DNA from: Pseudomonas piscis
Lineage (GTDB): Bacteria; Pseudomonadota; Gammaproteobacteria; Pseudomonadales; Pseudomonadaceae
Reading direction: 5' to 3'
NCBI RefSeq assembly: GCF_009380155.1
Contig: NZ_WHUV01000001.1
Span: 558,001 to 622,000, forward strand
DNA length: 64,000 nt
The position numbers and the translations under genes were made by a program. Every line of letters begins with the position of its first letter. Within the stretch, counting starts at the first letter, position 1. The notes below the pieces were generated by a model that was given only the letters and a program-made list of their open reading frames with translations, did not search any database and was not told the origin of the DNA. Positions 8,404 to 16,599 of this stretch are shown piece by piece.

Positions 8404-8480
8404 GGCAGCTGTACGCGGGGCACCTTTGGGTGCGCTGGGCTTGCCTGACTGCCTGGTCTGCTAACCCGCGTCCAGCTGCC
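8404..8480 (+). promoter_or_regulatory. Structured leader element, copy 2
   Basis: Arms GGCAGCTGTACGCGGG (8404-8419) and CCCGCGTCCAGCTGCC (8465-8480), with an inner hairpin GCACC-TTTG-GGTGC. It ends 51 bases before the ATG at 8532. The same arms occur upstream of the 87-aa gene at 7434-7516, while the interior differs. Confidence 0.6.
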
Positions 8481-8531
8481 ACCCTCCGTTTAGCAGCGAT
8501 GGGTGAAAGCTCCATAGTCAGGAGTGCCACC

Positions 8532-8909
8532 ATGAAAAAGCTCGTCCCCGATCCCCCCGTTTTCTCTTCTGTTTCACGTCGCAACCCGGAGCATGACCGG
8601 GCCAGCGAGGTGATTCTCCATGCACTGGTGAACACCCGTACCGGCTCGCTGATCCGGACTCTGAAACCCACGGTCGCCGCAGCGGTGGGGCGCGATTCAT
8701 TGTTCGACGTCCGCTCCGGCATCAGTGCCGAGGAGGCGCTGGTCCATGTGTCCATGCTGCTCAAGGCCGCCGAGGAGGTGTCCGATGAGATCACCGAGCA
8801 GGCCAGCGGCGTCGAGCGTGGGTTGATCTGGTCCCTGGTGCATTCGGTGGAGATGGCTCGTGGCGTGGTGGATGCGTTGCTCGATGGCCATCGCCTTTCC
8901 CCTGACTGA
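8532..8909 (+). CDS. Small hypothetical protein, DUF6124/DUF3077-like (125 aa)
   Basis: 125 residues, start MKKLVPDPPVFSS at ATG 8532 with AGGAG about 9 bases upstream; the longer frame from 8316 runs through the leader element and is not used. The MKK-x-PDPP start, the SLFDVRSGISAEEALVH segment and a C-terminal helix (GLIWSLVHSVEMARGVVDALL) fit the small, multicopy Pseudomonas proteins catalogued as DUF6124/DUF3077; I judge this from memory of the family. No signal peptide, soluble, slightly acidic. Function unknown. It lies immediately upstream of the CRISPR-Cas block but shows no evident functional link. Confidence 0.72.
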   Translation: MKKLVPDPPVFSSVSRRNPEHDRASEVILHALVNTRTGSLIRTLKPTVAAAVGRDSLFDVRSGISAEEALVHVSMLLKAAEEVSDEITEQASGVERGLIWSLVHSVEMARGVVDALLDGHRLSPD

Positions 8910-8920
8910 ATACGCATCAC

Positions 8921-8957
8921 CTGTGGCGAGGGAGCTTGCTCCCGCTGGGGCGCTTTC
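8921..8957. repeat. REP-type palindrome
   Basis: GTGGCGAGGGAGCTTGCTCC and following GCTGGGGCGC form the imperfect palindrome typical of P. fluorescens-group REP elements. It lies in the 339-bp gap before cas3. The rest of that gap (8958-9248) shows no gene and, in all three forward frames, no recognisable Cas2 or Cas1 remnant. Confidence 0.6.
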
Positions 8958-9248
8958 TCGCCTCAGTGCCCGGTGTTCGACTTCATCAGCGGGACGCCTT
9001 GGAGAGCCCGGAATCTGCCGGCCAGGATCTTCAGTTATGGGCCCGTGCGCAGCTGGCCATAACGTTTGCTTTACCTTGGCCTTGTGCCCGCAAACCCTGG
9101 CGCCAGCAGGGGCTGCTTGCTGTTTGCCGGGGTTTGGGGCGTGCCTTCATGCCCTCTATTTGAACTTCCAATACGCCATGGACGAACAATCGGACATTGC
9201 TTATAACCGCTAGCGCTCAATGGATGATGCAGCAGGCGGTTGTATTTC

Positions 9249-12200
9249 ATGGAAGACATCAACTCCGCGACTCTAGAAACAACGCTTCATTGCAAACGCG
9301 CTCGAACTCCAGGCTTGTCGCGTCGTGTCGCGAACAAGGGCTGGCACACCGCCCAAGACATCTCGCTGCTGGCGCAGTTGGCGGCGCTGCTGCATGACTT
9401 GGGCAAGGCCAGCCGGGCCTTCCAGCAGAAGCTGCGGCGGCGCAGCCTGGAACACAACCTGTATCGCCATGAGTGGGTATCGCTGCGGCTGTTCCTGGCT
9501 TTTGTCGGGACGGATGATGACCCTGCCTGGCTCCGGCGCTTGGCCTCGCCCAGTGCCGAGGATGATCAGGCTTGGCTGTCTGCCGGGCGTTTTCAGCGGG
9601 ATGGGCTCGATGCCACGACGCCGCCATTCAAGCAGCTCGCGCCCTTGGCGGCTGCCGTGGCTTGGCTGGTGGTCAGCCATCATCGCTTGCCGACGCTGCC
9701 CAGCTGGAACGAGGCCGGTGATGGCGAGCAGTCGTGGCTGGGCAAGAAGTCCGTTCGCTTCAATCCCGCGATGCTGGACAACCTGATCGAGGGCATCACC
9801 CACGAGTGGAATGAGTGCAGTCGTTCGGCGCCGCTCAACGAGGTCGAGGCGTTCTGGCAGTTCGAGCATGGTATGCCCGTGGTCTATCCCCAGTGGCGGG
9901 CCCAGGCGGCCAAGCTCGCCCAGCGGTTGTTGGTGTTGCAAGCCAAGCCCGGTCACGGCGATTGGCTGGACAATCCTTATGTGATGCACCTGGCGCGGAT
10001 GAGTCTGATGCTGGGTGATCATCACTATTCCAGCTTGCCGCCGGAGTCGAGCCAACGGGTCAGGGGCGATGACCAGGACCTGGTGTTCGCCAATACCCAT
10101 AGCGACGGCCAGCTCAAGCAGCCCCTGGATGAACACTTGCTCGGGGTTGCTCGCATGACCCGCAGCATCGTCCATGGCTTGCCCGATTTCGAGCGGCACC
10201 TGCCGCGTTTGGCGCGTCATGCAGGCTTGTGCAAACGCAGTGGTTCCGGGCGTTTTGCCTGGCAGGACCAGGCGGTGGATGCGGCGACCGGTTTGCGTAG
10301 TCAGTCGCAGCGACAAGGGGCCTTTATCGTCAACATGGCCTCTACCGGATGCGGCAAGACCCTGGCCAATGCACGGGTCATGCATGCCCTGGCCGACCCC
10401 CAGGCCGGCATGCGTTGCACCTTCGCCCTGGGGCTGCGCAGCCTGACCTTGCAGACCGGCAACAGCTATCGCCAGCTGCTGAACCTGGGGGACGACGACC
10501 TGGCCATCCGGGTTGGCGGCTGCGCCAGCCGGGCGTTGTTCGAGCATTACCAGGCCCGGGCCGAAGCCAGCGGTTCGGCTTCGGCCCAGGCGCTGATCGA
10601 AGAAGACGGCCATGTGCGCTACGAGGGTTCGCTGGCCGCCCACGGCCTGTTGTCCAAGGTGGTGAACCAGCCCCAGATCACCGCGTTGCTCAATGCGCCC
10701 ATGCTGGTCTGCACCATCGATCACTTGATGCCCGCCACCGAGGCGCAAAGGGCCGGGCGGCAGATTGCGCCGATGTTGCGCTTGCTCAGCAGCGATCTGG
10801 TGCTCGATGAACTGGATGATTTCGACCTCGCCGACCTGCCGGCCCTGACGCGCCTGGTGTACTGGGCGGGTTTGCTGGGCACGCGGGTGCTGTTGTCGTC
10901 GGCGACCCTGCCGGCGGCCCTGGTGCAGGGGATGTTCCAGGCCTATGGCGCCGGGCGCCGGCACTATCGGCGCAATCGTGGAGAACTCGACACGCCTGAT
11001 GAGATCCCTTGCCTGTGGGTCGATGAGTTCACGGCCCAGCCTTTCAACTGCCACGATGCCAAGACCTTCAGCCAACAGCATCGGACCTTCGTCGACCAGC
11101 GGGTGCAGGCGCTCGGGCGTATCGAGCCCAGGCGGCGTGGCGAACTGGTTGCCTTGAGCATTGGCGCGCAGCCAGTGGCGGACATACGCCGGGCGTTCGC
11201 CGAACAGGTGCGAGCCACGATGTTGCAGGCCCATGCCCGGCATGCCGAGGTGTGTCCGCACAGTGGCAAACGCGTCAGTTTTGGCCTGGTGCGCATGGCC
11301 AATATCGAACCGCTGTTCGATGTCGCCCTGGCCCTGTTCGCTCTCGGTGCGCCTGCCGGCCAGCGCATTCATCTGTGCGTCTACCACTCGCGGTTCCCGC
11401 TGCTGCTGCGCTCGGCCATCGAGGCGCAGTTGGACACCTGCCTGGACCGTCGCCAGCCGGGCGCGGTTTATGACCAACCACAGATCCGCCAGCTGCTCGA
11501 CCAGTACCCCGAAGAGGAACATCTGTTCGTGGTGCTGGGGTCGCCGGTCACTGAAGTCGGGCGCGACCATGACTACGACTGGGCAGTGGTCGAACCCTCA
11601 TCGATGCGTTCGCTGATCCAGCTGGCCGGGCGGGTACAGCGCCACCGCCAGCAGCCGTGCCGGCACGCCAATATTTTTATCTTCGATAGCAACCTGCGGC
11701 ATTTCGAACAACCTGGAGCCGCAGCGTTCATCCGCCCGGGTTTCGAGCATGACAGCCGCCAAGCGGATCACCCCATGCGCCTAGCCAGCCACCGCCTTGG
11801 GCAGCTGCTGGATCCGGCCGACTACCAGGAGCTCAGCGCTCGCCCGCGCATCCAGCCCAGGGCCAGTCAGGCGTGGCGTCCACGGCACAACCTGGTGGAC
11901 CTGGAGCAGGCGCGGCTCAGCGCACAGATGTTGCCCAAGGATCGCAGCCGCGCAGGCCAACCGGCCCCACGCGGGGTCAAGCCTGTGGCTTTCGATCTGG
12001 ACGCGGCCTGTGCCTGGCAGTACCCCAGGGCAGCCCTGACCTGGGCCTTGCCCCAGCAACAGCCTTTTCGTGAAAACACCATCAGGGAGACAGAGTTGCT
12101 GTGGTTGCCCGATGACGATGAAGAACGCTTGGTCCTGCACCGTATTCATGAGCAGCCCGGCGCGGCGGAGCTGTACCTGCCGGCTCAGCGGTTGCTGGAG

Positions 12201-12401
12201 AACATCGACCTGCAAGGGGTGTCCGCCCCAGGTATCAGCCCCTGGGGCCAGCATGACCTGTTGTCATTGCTGAACGAACAGGCGGCGATCCAAGGACTGC
12301 CGTTACGGACCTGCGCCGAGCGCTTCACCACGGTCAAGCTGAGCGCCAGTCCCCAGGGTTGGCGCTTTCATCCGGTGCTGGGGTTTGCCTCAAGAGCTTG
12401 A
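9249..12401 (+). CDS. cas3: Type I-F Cas3 helicase-nuclease lacking the N-terminal Cas2 domain
   Basis: Recruited by the Csy complex to unwind and degrade target DNA. 1050 residues from ATG 9249; a TTG at 9240 is the only longer option because a TGA at 9225-9227 closes the frame. HD nuclease: LLHDLGKAS with the HD pair at 49-50, YRHEWVSLRLF, and VVSHHRLPTL. Helicase: Walker A STGCGKTLAN near 362, DELDDF near 519, SSATLP near 549, QLAGRVQRHR near 790. Ordinary I-F Cas3 is a Cas2-Cas3 fusion with roughly 90 Cas2 residues before the HD domain. Here only about 30 residues (ending NKGWHTAQDI) precede it, so the Cas2 part is gone while nuclease and helicase motifs are intact. No cas1 precedes it. 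First gene of the cas operon. Confidence 0.93.
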   Translation: MEDINSATLETTLHCKRARTPGLSRRVANKGWHTAQDISLLAQLAALLHDLGKASRAFQQKLRRRSLEHNLYRHEWVSLRLFLAFVGTDDDPAWLRRLASPSAEDDQAWLSAGRFQRDGLDATTPPFKQLAPLAAAVAWLVVSHHRLPTLPSWNEAGDGEQSWLGKKSVRFNPAMLDNLIEGITHEWNECSRSAPLNEVEAFWQFEHGMPVVYPQWRAQAAKLAQRLLVLQAKPGHGDWLDNPYVMHLARMSLMLGDHHYSSLPPESSQRVRGDDQDLVFANTHSDGQLKQPLDEHLLGVARMTRSIVHGLPDFERHLPRLARHAGLCKRSGSGRFAWQDQAVDAATGLRSQSQRQGAFIVNMASTGCGKTLANARVMHALADPQAGMRCTFALGLRSLTLQTGNSYRQLLNLGDDDLAIRVGGCASRALFEHYQARAEASGSASAQALIEEDGHVRYEGSLAAHGLLSKVVNQPQITALLNAPMLVCTIDHLMPATEAQRAGRQIAPMLRLLSSDLVLDELDDFDLADLPALTRLVYWAGLLGTRVLLSSATLPAALVQGMFQAYGAGRRHYRRNRGELDTPDEIPCLWVDEFTAQPFNCHDAKTFSQQHRTFVDQRVQALGRIEPRRRGELVALSIGAQPVADIRRAFAEQVRATMLQAHARHAEVCPHSGKRVSFGLVRMANIEPLFDVALALFALGAPAGQRIHLCVYHSRFPLLLRSAIEAQLDTCLDRRQPGAVYDQPQIRQLLDQYPEEEHLFVVLGSPVTEVGRDHDYDWAVVEPSSMRSLIQLAGRVQRHRQQPCRHANIFIFDSNLRHFEQPGAAAFIRPGFEHDSRQADHPMRLASHRLGQLLDPADYQELSARPRIQPRASQAWRPRHNLVDLEQARLSAQMLPKDRSRAGQPAPRGVKPVAFDLDAACAWQYPRAALTWALPQQQPFRENTIRETELLWLPDDDEERLVLHRIHEQPGAAELYLPAQRLLENIDLQGVSAPGISPWGQHDLLSLLNEQAAIQGLPLRTCAERFTTVKLSASPQGWRFHPVLGFASRA

Positions 12402-12462
12402 GCCACTGCCTCTGTTCAGGGGGCATCGGCCTCTTGAAGGCACAATCGCAGGTTGCTAAAAC

Positions 12463-12487
12463 CCTTGATGGCCAAGAGCCATCAAGG
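12463..12487 (+). other. Stem-loop between cas3 and csy1
   Basis: CCTTGATGGC, 5-base loop, GCCATCAAGG: a perfect 10-bp stem in the 131-bp cas3-csy1 gap. No T-tract follows. It could reduce read-through or protect the csy mRNA, separating cas3 dosage from the Csy complex. Confidence 0.45.
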
Positions 12488-12532
12488 ATTGTCACGGACT
12501 TGTCATCGACAAGCGCTCTACAGGGAAGGGAC

Positions 12533-13885
12533 ATGAATCAAGGAACGAACCCGGCAATACGCTCCAGGCTGTTTCGCCACACCATCAACGCTTTCATCCA
12601 GGAACGGCGAGACGCAAAACTGAAAGGCGCTGAGGCCAGTGATGCACTCAGCGCCGCAAAATATGAATACGCCACCTGGCTCGCCGACGCGGCCCGTCGA
12701 GTAGGGCAGATCCAGGCCGTCACCCATGTGCTCAAGGCCACCCATCCCGACGCTCGCGGCAGCAGCCTGCATGTCGCTCCGCAAACATTGCCGCGGCACC
12801 GGGAAGTCGGCAGCCACATGCTGGGCAGCGATTACGCGCAGGACATCGTCGGCAACGCCGCCGCGCTGGATGTCTACAAGTTCCTCAAGCTGGAGGTGGA
12901 GCAACGTCGGCTACTGGACTGGCTGCTGGAGGACGATGCCGACCTGTTGGCCGCCCTGAGCCCGGCCCCGGCCCTGGCGCAAAGTTGGGCCGAAGCCTTC
13001 AAGGGCCTGGTTCGCCCCCATCAGACCTTGAGTTCCCACGCCATGGCCAAGCAGGTGTTCTGGTGTGTGTCGGGCGAGCCTGGCGACGATGCCGGTTTCG
13101 AACTGTTGCAACCGATGTTTCCCAGCAGCCTGGTCCATGCGGTCCATGCCGATATCAACGATGCACGTTTTGGGGAGCGCAACCAGGCGGCGCGCCAGGC
13201 CCGGCGCCAGCGTCAAGCCCACGACGGAGTCTATCGCGACTATCCACAACTGGTGATACGCAAGCTCGGCGGGACCAAGCCGCAAAACATCAGCCAGCTC
13301 AACAGTGAGCGTGGCGGAGTGAATTACTTGCTGGCGTCCTTGCCCCCTAAATGGCGCCAGCAGCATCCGGGCAACCTGCTGCACCTGGAGTCGGTGTTCA
13401 GTCGCCTGCGGCGTTTCGAAGACATGGGCGAGCTGATCGAGGCCCTCTGCCTCCTGCTGCAAGCCGATCCGGCGCGCAGCCTGCGCACTCGGGCTCAACG
13501 TGAACGTATAGAGCGCGCCCTGGGCCGGGCGTTGGCGGCCTTTGGCCTGAGCTTGCGGGCCTCTTTACCTCCTGGTTGGAGTCGTGACCGGCACTGCCAG
13601 CTGCCGCTGTGCGAACAACTCTGGCTCGACCCGCAACGCGCGCAGTTGGCATCGGCTGATGACCACCAGGACGCGGACCAAGCCTTCGCTGCGGCCTTCG
13701 CCCAACGCCGTTGGCCGGACGAGATCGCCCAGCGTTTCGGCCACTGGTTGAATGCCATCCTGCTGCAACGGGGCCTGCCGGTGGGCGATACCGAACAGGC
13801 GCATTGGGCGCGGCAGGCGGTGGTCGATGCCGAGATCTCATGCGCTACCCGTGAGGTGGTGGAGCAGGAGGTGCGCCATGGCTGA
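12533..13885 (+). CDS. csy1: Type I-F Csy1 (Cas8f), large subunit
   Basis: Large subunit of the Csy surveillance complex; with Csy2 it binds the 5' handle of the crRNA and reads the PAM. 450 residues, start MNQGTNPAIRSR at ATG 12533 with the strong site GGGAAGGG 2-9 bases upstream; the frame is open further upstream to 12359 but that overlaps cas3. The segment RKLGGTKPQNISQLNSERGG near residues 240-260 is the family signature. Length is close to the P. aeruginosa protein (about 434). The stop overlaps the csy2 start by 8 bases, indicating coupled translation. Confidence 0.93.
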   Translation: MNQGTNPAIRSRLFRHTINAFIQERRDAKLKGAEASDALSAAKYEYATWLADAARRVGQIQAVTHVLKATHPDARGSSLHVAPQTLPRHREVGSHMLGSDYAQDIVGNAAALDVYKFLKLEVEQRRLLDWLLEDDADLLAALSPAPALAQSWAEAFKGLVRPHQTLSSHAMAKQVFWCVSGEPGDDAGFELLQPMFPSSLVHAVHADINDARFGERNQAARQARRQRQAHDGVYRDYPQLVIRKLGGTKPQNISQLNSERGGVNYLLASLPPKWRQQHPGNLLHLESVFSRLRRFEDMGELIEALCLLLQADPARSLRTRAQRERIERALGRALAAFGLSLRASLPPGWSRDRHCQLPLCEQLWLDPQRAQLASADDHQDADQAFAAAFAQRRWPDEIAQRFGHWLNAILLQRGLPVGDTEQAHWARQAVVDAEISCATREVVEQEVRHG

Positions 13886-14861
13886 GTGCCCACATTTCGA
13901 GCACCTGCTGGTCATCCCTCACCTGCAAGTACAGAACGCCAACAGCCTTTCCAGCCCGCTGACCCATGGCTTTCCGTCGATCACCGCCTTTCTCGGGCTG
14001 ATGTGGGCCCTGGAACGCAAGACGGTCGATACGGGCCTGGATCTGCAATTCAACGCGGTGGGCGTGGTGGTCCACGATCACGAAGAACAGGTCACCGCTG
14101 GTGATTTCGTCAACACCCTGCGCCTGACTCGCAACCCCCTCAATCGCGATGGCAGCACCGCCGCGATTGTCGAAGAAGGGCGGGTCCATCTGCGCATCAG
14201 CCTGGTATTCGCGGTCCAGAGCCAGGCCCTTGACGACAAGGAAAGTACCGTCGCCCGCCAAGTGCGGGAGCTCTTGCTGCAGATGCGTATTGCTGGCGGC
14301 AGCCTGATTCCCTCCCGTGCCCCCCAGGGCCAGCAACAGCCCTATTCGATCCCCATGACGGGTGATGAAGAGGCACGGGACGCGTTGTTCTACCAGGCCA
14401 AGTTGCGCCTGCTGCCGGGTTTCATCCTGGTGGAGCGCCAGGATCTGCTGGAGCAGCGCCATCGTGATCTGCAAGCCAGGCAACCCGGGGCTTCGGTGTT
14501 GGACGCCTGGTTGTCGCTGGCGCGGATCAACTGGTCCAGCGCGGGCCCCGACGCAGACGGGGAGGCTTCAGGGCCGGTGCAGTGGCGCAACGACCGCGCC
14601 GACCTCGGCTGGCTGGTGCCGATCCCCGTGGGTTATGGCGCGCTCACCGCCTTGCAGGCGCCGGGCACGGTGGCCCGGGCCCGCGACTCGCAAACGGCCT
14701 TTCGCTTCGTGGAAAACCTCTATGGCATCGGGCAGTGGATCAGCCCACACCGTTTGCAATCGCCACAACAATTGCTCTGGTACGCCGACTCTCGCAGCGA
14801 CCAGGGCCTGTACCGCTGCCGCAACGACTACCGCGCGCCATCGCTGGCGCACCTCGACTGA
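13878..14861 (+). CDS. csy2: Type I-F Csy2 (Cas5f)
   Basis: Csy2 sits with Csy1 at the 5' end of the crRNA in the surveillance complex. 327 residues from ATG 13878 (MAECPHFEHLLVIPHLQVQN), the same length as the P. aeruginosa protein. Characteristic segments are HLQVQNANSLSSPLTHGFPS at the N terminus and the GSLIPSRAP region near residue 150. The frame is open upstream into csy1 but the overlapping start is the usual I-F arrangement. csy3 follows after 18 bases. Confidence 0.93.
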   Translation: MAECPHFEHLLVIPHLQVQNANSLSSPLTHGFPSITAFLGLMWALERKTVDTGLDLQFNAVGVVVHDHEEQVTAGDFVNTLRLTRNPLNRDGSTAAIVEEGRVHLRISLVFAVQSQALDDKESTVARQVRELLLQMRIAGGSLIPSRAPQGQQQPYSIPMTGDEEARDALFYQAKLRLLPGFILVERQDLLEQRHRDLQARQPGASVLDAWLSLARINWSSAGPDADGEASGPVQWRNDRADLGWLVPIPVGYGALTALQAPGTVARARDSQTAFRFVENLYGIGQWISPHRLQSPQQLLWYADSRSDQGLYRCRNDYRAPSLAHLD

Positions 14862-14879
14862 CTTCAAAGGAGTTCGAAC

Positions 14880-15902
14880 ATGAGCAATGACGCCCTGAAA
14901 ACCGCTTCGGTCCTGGCCTTCGAGCGCAAACTCGACCCTTCCGATGCGCTGTTCCATGCCGGCGACTGGCAGTCGCGCAGTCAGTGGGAGCCGGTGGTGG
15001 TGCGGGAAAAATCCGTACGCGGAACCATTTCCAACCGACTCAAGGCCAAGGAGCTGGACCCAGCCAAGCTGGATGCCGCCATCGAGCATCCCAATCTGCA
15101 AACCGTGGACGTGGCCACCCTGCCGCACGATGCCGACACCCTGCGGGTCAGCTTCACCCTGCGGGTGCTGGCCGGTACTGGCCAGCCTTCGGCCTGCAAC
15201 GATTTCGCCTACCGGCAGAAACTGCTGGAGACTGTACAGGGGTATGTCCAGGCCAATGGCTTTGGCGAATTGGCCCGCCGTTATGCCCATAACCTGGCTA
15301 ACTGTCGCTTCCTGTGGCGCAACCGCATTGGCGCCGAGCAGGTCGAGGTGGAGGTCGAGCATCTGGTGGAGGGCCAGGCGGCGACTCAATGGCGCTTCGA
15401 CAGCCTGAGCCTGTCCTTGCGCCAATTCGACGCTGCCGGTGAGCAGGGCGAGGCCTTGCAGTCGTTGGCTGGCTTGATTGCCCGGGGCCTGGCCGGCGAA
15501 CAGCATGTGTTATTGCGCATCACTGCCTACGCACGCATGGGCGCCGGGCAGGAAGTGTTCCCGTCCCAAGAGCTGATCCTGGACCGTGGGCGCGGAGACA
15601 AGAGCAAGACGCTGTACAGCGTGGGCAACATCGCCGGCATCCACTCGCAGAAAGTCGGCAATGCCTTGCGCAGCATCGACACCTGGTACCAGGGCGCCGA
15701 CAGCAACGGGCCGATCGCCGTGGAGCCCTATGGTTCGGTGACTACCCAGGGCAAGGCCTATCGCCAGCCTCGCGGCAGCCAGGATGATTTCTACACCCTG
15801 CTGGACAGTTGGGTGCTCAAGGATCGAGTACCCGCGCTGGAACAGCAGCACTTCGTGATCGCCACCCTGATTCGCGGCGGCGTGTTCGGCGAGGCAGGTT
15901 GA
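14880..15902 (+). CDS. csy3: Type I-F Csy3 (Cas7f), crRNA backbone subunit
   Basis: Six copies of Csy3 form the helical backbone along the spacer part of the crRNA. 340 residues, near the P. aeruginosa length (342). The start [20 protein letters not shown] is preceded by [27 protein letters not shown] and the C-terminal [20 protein letters not shown] are typical. It ends three bases before cas6f. Confidence 0.94.
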   Translation: MSNDALKTASVLAFERKLDPSDALFHAGDWQSRSQWEPVVVREKSVRGTISNRLKAKELDPAKLDAAIEHPNLQTVDVATLPHDADTLRVSFTLRVLAGTGQPSACNDFAYRQKLLETVQGYVQANGFGELARRYAHNLANCRFLWRNRIGAEQVEVEVEHLVEGQAATQWRFDSLSLSLRQFDAAGEQGEALQSLAGLIARGLAGEQHVLLRITAYARMGAGQEVFPSQELILDRGRGDKSKTLYSVGNIAGIHSQKVGNALRSIDTWYQGADSNGPIAVEPYGSVTTQGKAYRQPRGSQDDFYTLLDSWVLKDRVPALEQQHFVIATLIRGGVFGEAG

Positions 15903-15905
15903 GCC

Positions 15906-16469
15906 ATGGACCATTACCTGGATTTGAAACTGCTGCCGGACCCTGAGTATCCCGAGCCGCAGTTGATGAGCGCCTTGCTCAATAAATTCCATCGGGCCCT
16001 GCACGACCTGCGGCGCAACGATATCGGCATCAGCTTTCCCGATACCCGGCGACCGATCAGGCACCTGGGGTCGCACCTGCGCATCCACGGCAATCGCCAG
16101 GCCCTGGGCCAGTTGCTGGCCATCGATTGGCTGACCGGCATGCGTGACCATGTAGAGATCGGCCAGCCCTGCTCGGTGCCGACGTCGGTGCAGCATCGCC
16201 ATGTCAGCCGGGTACAGGTCGATAGCAGCCCGGCACGCCTGCGTCGCCGCCTGATCAAGCGCCATGGGCTGACCGAGGACCAAGCCCGCCAGCGCCTGCC
16301 CGACAGCGCGGCGAAACGTTGCGACCTGCCGTTCGCGGTGATGCGCAGCCATACCAGCCATCAGCTGTTCAACCTGTTCATCCGCCACGGCCCGCTGCTT
16401 GAACAACCACAGCCCGGCACGTTCAACGGCTATGGCCTGAGCTCCAGCGCGACAGTGCCCTGGTTCTGA
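15906..16469 (+). CDS. cas6f: Type I-F Cas6f (Csy4), crRNA endoribonuclease
   Basis: Cuts the repeat hairpin of pre-crRNA and stays bound to the 3' stem-loop. 187 residues, identical in length to the P. aeruginosa enzyme, which aligns without gaps in the C-terminal 40 residues. Catalytic residues are conserved: H29, S148 (in RSHTS) and Y176 (in GYGLS). The arginine-rich RNA-binding helix is RLRRRLIKRH. It ends PWF as in the family. The processing enzyme therefore looks functional, and the repeats downstream match its known substrate stem (CTGCC/GGCAG). Confidence 0.95.
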   Translation: MDHYLDLKLLPDPEYPEPQLMSALLNKFHRALHDLRRNDIGISFPDTRRPIRHLGSHLRIHGNRQALGQLLAIDWLTGMRDHVEIGQPCSVPTSVQHRHVSRVQVDSSPARLRRRLIKRHGLTEDQARQRLPDSAAKRCDLPFAVMRSHTSHQLFNLFIRHGPLLEQPQPGTFNGYGLSSSATVPWF

Positions 16470-16599
16470 CCCTTTTTTTCGGGTGCAGTGGAGCGCTTTG
16501 TAAAATCAATGACTTACAAGGCGCTTCAAAAAAAGGGTGTACAGCAATTTTTAACAGTCTTTCTTTTGAAATTCAGGAAGTTATAGAGAAAGTGCTCTA
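16470..16599 (+). promoter_or_regulatory. CRISPR leader with IHF consensus site
   Basis: AT-rich 130-bp stretch between cas6f and the first perfect repeat; the degenerate repeats lie at the other end, which fixes this as the leader. AATCAATGACTTA at 16504-16516 fits the IHF consensus WATCAANNNNTTR at every fixed base. It is embedded between arms GCGCTTTGTAA (16493-16503) and TTACAAGGCGC (16514-16524). IHF bending of the leader is known to be needed for I-F spacer integration. The array promoter should also lie here. Confidence 0.7.

Noticed and set aside
8860..9213. Forward open frame upstream of cas3 as a possible split Cas2
   Set aside because: Its translation shows no Cas2 features (no ferredoxin-like pattern, no LLVSQ start) and it overlaps the end of the 8532 gene and a REP.
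9273..11570. 765-aa reverse frame opposite cas3
   Set aside because: Shadow ORF caused by high GC; the cas3 strand carries all helicase motifs.
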